Source of the DNA: a virus
Strand: one strand, 5' to 3'
IMG/VR virus record: IMGVR_UViG_3300009605_000039
Span: 1-42,468 of that record
Length of the DNA stretch: 42,468 nt
Each line of letters starts with the position of its first letter. The first letter of the stretch is position 1. The notes below the pieces were generated by a model, which had not been told where the DNA came from, searched no databases, and was given only the letters and a program-made list of their open reading frames with translations. Both the position numbers and the translations under genes were made by a program. Below, piece after piece: positions 40,634-42,468 of the stretch.

Positions 40634-41068
40634 ATGACCCGTTTTTTTGTCAAACGCGTTCACAATGAACTCGTCCCCGCCGACGAGGAGTCCGTCGAGG
40701 AGATGGACAAGCTCCCGCACGGCAAATTGCTGGAGGTTACGGTCAAATATCGGCGCTCCAACCCGCACTCATCACTTTATTGGATGCTGTGTAAACGCCT
40801 CGCAAGGTCGATGGGCATGAACCACGAACGTGTGTCCGACAGATTCAAAATTGAAACCGGGCGTTACACCCAGGAACACATCCACGACATCGACAGCGAG
40901 GCCGGTCATTGGGTGCTGCACCTTGATTCGATAGCATTTAGCAAAATGGACCAGTCAGAATTTAATGATTTTTTTAGAAATTGCGTAGAGATAGCAACGA
41001 CCAAGTGGGAGATACCCTATGAGTCACTGGCAGACCTTCTGGAGGAAAATCATGGGCCGAATGAGTGA
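40634..41068 (+). CDS. DUF1367-like phage protein
   Basis: The 144-residue protein has RFFVKRVHNELVPADEESVE, KLPHGKLLEVTVKYRRSNPH, then SLYWMLCKRLARSMGM, and SIAFSKMDQSEFNDFFRNCV. These match the order seen in DUF1367 (a phage family near recombination genes; relation to NinB is sometimes noted). No catalytic site is known. It lies six bases after the OB-like gene and overlaps the next gene by 17 bases. Confidence 0.7.
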   Translation: MTRFFVKRVHNELVPADEESVEEMDKLPHGKLLEVTVKYRRSNPHSSLYWMLCKRLARSMGMNHERVSDRFKIETGRYTQEHIHDIDSEAGHWVLHLDSIAFSKMDQSEFNDFFRNCVEIATTKWEIPYESLADLLEENHGPNE

Positions 41069-41432
41069 CTGGCATTTGGAAATTCAGGAAAAACGACACT
41101 GGCAACAACCCCTTGCCCGCAGGACCGATCCTGAAACCTCACACGCAGCGGCGCGTAACGCCACGGCAACGGCCTCAAAGGGCTGCATGAACGCCTTAAA
41201 ACACCTCTGCACAGGGGCAAAGACTGACCATGAATTGTCAGCAAAGTCGGGTGTTCAGATCAATTCGATTGGAAAGAGGCGAGCTGATTGTGCCGCCGCT
41301 GGTTTGGTCAAGGCCGCGACAGACGCCGAGGGTAATAAAATGAGACGAAAGACGCCCAGCGGTTCCACAGCGATAGTTTGGGAAATAACCGACGAAGGGC
41401 GAATTTTTTACGATAAAAACTGTGGCGATTGA
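41052..41432 (+). CDS. Winged-helix-like small protein
   Basis: The ATG used (MGRMSDWHLEIQEKRHWQQP) has GGAGG nine bases upstream. The 126-residue product has RRTDPETSHAAARNA, a motif common on phage HTH proteins, then LKHLCTGAKTDHELSAKSGV and KRRADCAAAGLVKAATD, arranged as a winged helix. It probably binds DNA. It overlaps the GcrA-like start by 11 bases. Confidence 0.65.
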   Translation: MGRMSDWHLEIQEKRHWQQPLARRTDPETSHAAARNATATASKGCMNALKHLCTGAKTDHELSAKSGVQINSIGKRRADCAAAGLVKAATDAEGNKMRRKTPSGSTAIVWEITDEGRIFYDKNCGD

Positions 41433-41838
41433 GTGGACCAAAGAAAAAATAGACAAACTCCGAGCCATGTGGGCGGCGGGTTGCACCGCCATGACCATTG
41501 CCAAAGCCCTTGGAACAACGAAAAACAGCATAATCGGGAAGAAAACACGTCTGGGCTTTGTCCGTGCGGGTCAACCTCAACCTCAGCCTCCTCCTCCCCC
41601 ACCAATAGTGAAAGCACCTCCAAAGCGCAAAAAAAGATCATTTAAAGTCGTCTACAAAAGACCGCCACAGCCAAAGCCTTTAGTTAAATTAAAATTGAGG
41701 GAGTGCCGGTATGCGGTCAACCAGGCAGAGTTAGGGGGCGTTCATCTCTTTTGCGCGAAACCGACGGAGATTAACAAAAAGTACTGTAAAGTACATTACG
41801 CTATTGTCACGCGACCATTTCCCAAGAGGGCGAGATGA
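41422..41838 (+). CDS. GcrA-like cell-cycle regulator
   Basis: The 138-residue protein starts at GTG and has the GcrA N-terminal helix-turn-helix: EWTKEKIDKLRAMWAAGCTA, MTIAKALGTTKNSIIGKKTR and LGF. A Pro-rich linker (QPQPQPPPPPP) and a basic stretch follow. The C-terminus has C95, C111, C122 and H125 (ECRYAV, FCAKPT, YCKVH), as in the GcrA C-terminal region. In Caulobacter GcrA acts with sigma70 at CcrM-methylated sites. A phage copy could redirect host or phage transcription; no CcrM-like gene is in the window. Confidence 0.85.
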   Translation: MAIEWTKEKIDKLRAMWAAGCTAMTIAKALGTTKNSIIGKKTRLGFVRAGQPQPQPPPPPPIVKAPPKRKKRSFKVVYKRPPQPKPLVKLKLRECRYAVNQAELGGVHLFCAKPTEINKKYCKVHYAIVTRPFPKRAR

Positions 41839-42011
41839 TAAAATCTTCGTTTAGAAATTACTTTCATACGATACTCATATTTGTATGCAGGACCGGCGGG
41901 ATGGCTGGGTTTGCGATGGCCGTCTGGGCAGCCCAGAAGGACATGCTCCTAGCTTTAGGTTTGTGTGCTGCGGCAGCAGCTTTGTTTATGATCGCCGACT
42001 GGTTCCGTTGA
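41835..42011 (+). CDS. Small two-TM membrane protein
   Basis: The ATG overlaps the GcrA-like stop (ATGA). The 58-residue product reads MIKSSFRNYFHTILIFVCRT, then GMAGFAMAVWAAQKDMLLAL and a second hydrophobic helix ending in IADWFR. Two membrane helices with a basic N-terminus suggest an inner-membrane protein. No family recognised; coupled to both neighbours, it seems to be a real gene despite its small size. Confidence 0.6.
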   Translation: MIKSSFRNYFHTILIFVCRTGGMAGFAMAVWAAQKDMLLALGLCAAAAALFMIADWFR

Positions 42012-42226
42012 TGCGCGACCTCTCCATTACCGAGAAAATTCCACGCGAGAAAACGGGGCTGAGAACAAACCTTTACGCGCACATTCGCTTTGATGAACTT
42101 GGCCGGATAGCTGAGATTCGCATTAGCGAACAAGGCAAAGATGGTTCAACTTTGGACAGAATCTTAAATGCAATTGGCGACACGCTGACCAACATTTGTT
42201 CTGATGTGAACGCCGAAAAGAAATGA
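42011..42226 (+). CDS. Small conserved phage protein
   Basis: The ATG shares one base with the previous stop (TGATG). The 71-residue product (MRDLSITEKIPREKTGLRTN, then FDELGRIAEIRISEQGKDGS and LDRILNAIGDTLTNI) has the beta-strand plus helix pattern of TSCPD-like small proteins that phages often carry. Function unknown. It does not look like an enzyme. It overlaps the following mini-ORF. Confidence 0.6.
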   Translation: MRDLSITEKIPREKTGLRTNLYAHIRFDELGRIAEIRISEQGKDGSTLDRILNAIGDTLTNICSDVNAEKK

Positions 42227-42291
42227 GCGATCCCTTTGCCGATCTGCCGAAGGGCCACAGGGAAACCAAACCGATAAATTTGGCGAGGTGA
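42223..42291 (+). CDS. Mini-ORF, 22 codons
   Basis: The reading frame MSDPFADLPKGHRETKPINL-AR starts with an ATGA overlap. It is so short that it could be chance, yet it ends the operon with the same coupling. I give it low confidence. Confidence 0.3.
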   Translation: MSDPFADLPKGHRETKPINLAR

Positions 42292-42468
42292 AGTAATTTC
42301 GCCGTATCACAAATTATTACTCAGTGAATCCGTGGCTTTTTTAGTGCTAACTCGACACGTGCGTTCAAAAAAAATCAATCGCATCAATGTCAAGAATTAT
42401 TAAATCCTGATTTTTTTCGCGGAAACGCTGGGGTTTTTCAGCGAAGATCGTCAAAAACCGGCCAAAAC
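42292..42468. other. Right-end non-coding stretch
   Basis: I see no gene here. It has AT-rich runs (TTTTTTT near 42410), and a hairpin CGCTG / CAGCG (42427 to 42444) with a GGGTTTTT loop. It might hold a weak terminator. No long repeat shared with the left edge of the window was seen. Confidence 0.4.

Noticed and set aside
1-42468. Prophage or lysogeny module
   Set aside because: No integrase, excisionase or CI-type repressor was found; the Cro-like protein alone is not enough.

Overview
The window looks like most of the genome of a lytic-type tailed bacteriophage, probably with a short P22-like tail, infecting a marine alphaproteobacterium. The grounds are a P22-type portal, terminase, an Mu-gpT/HK97-like capsid protein, a gp10-like tail protein and large internal-virion-like proteins. 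Three genes point to an alphaproteobacterial host: a holin of the gene-transfer-agent 3TM type, a GcrA-like regulator (GcrA is an alphaproteobacterial CcrM-linked factor) and a stand-alone DnaA domain IV. I see no integrase, DNA polymerase, RNA polymerase, tRNA, rRNA or CRISPR array, so the phage would depend on host polymerases. The host assignment is inference.

Layout. From about 31.1 kb down to 1 everything is on the minus strand and forms one late region, read right to left: small terminase, a zinc-ribbon mini-protein, large terminase and portal; a row of five small basic proteins; two unknown genes; an intrinsic terminator; scaffold-like protein, a small protein, decoration-like protein, major capsid protein; beta-helix and lectin-like surface proteins; adaptor and gp10-like tail protein; an AspH-type 2-oxoglutarate dioxygenase and a cupin; three large internal-virion-like proteins; two tail-fibre proteins; then lysis (M15 endolysin, one-TM protein, 3TM holin), an SNase-like nuclease, and two large Sec-signal proteins at the left end, the last one cut by the window edge. 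Most junctions are ATGA, TGATG or TAATG overlaps, showing tight translational coupling.

From 31.13 to 31.81 kb lies a gene-free, hairpin-rich stretch that separates the late operon from a minus-strand block with two HNH endonucleases (31.8 to 33.3 kb). A second gene-free stretch (33.32 to 34.02 kb) is the divergent control region. To its right is a plus-strand set of unknown small genes sharing a conserved leader (34.0 to 36.2 kb). A minus-strand replication block follows (36.3 to 38.6 kb: loader-like protein, replisome organiser, DnaA domain IV, DUF1064 nuclease, Cro-like regulator). Diverging from it is a plus-strand recombination and regulation block (38.7 to 42.3 kb: YqaJ exonuclease, OB-like protein, DUF1367-like protein, winged-helix protein, GcrA-like protein, small proteins).

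The most unusual items are the dioxygenase plus cupin pair directly upstream of a very proline-rich virion protein; the tandem family of small basic proteins with identical 27-bp junctions; the two signal-peptide proteins after the lysis genes; the stand-alone DnaA domain IV and GcrA-like regulators; and the structured non-coding region next to the small terminase gene. All functions are assigned by reading motifs and context; no database search was possible.
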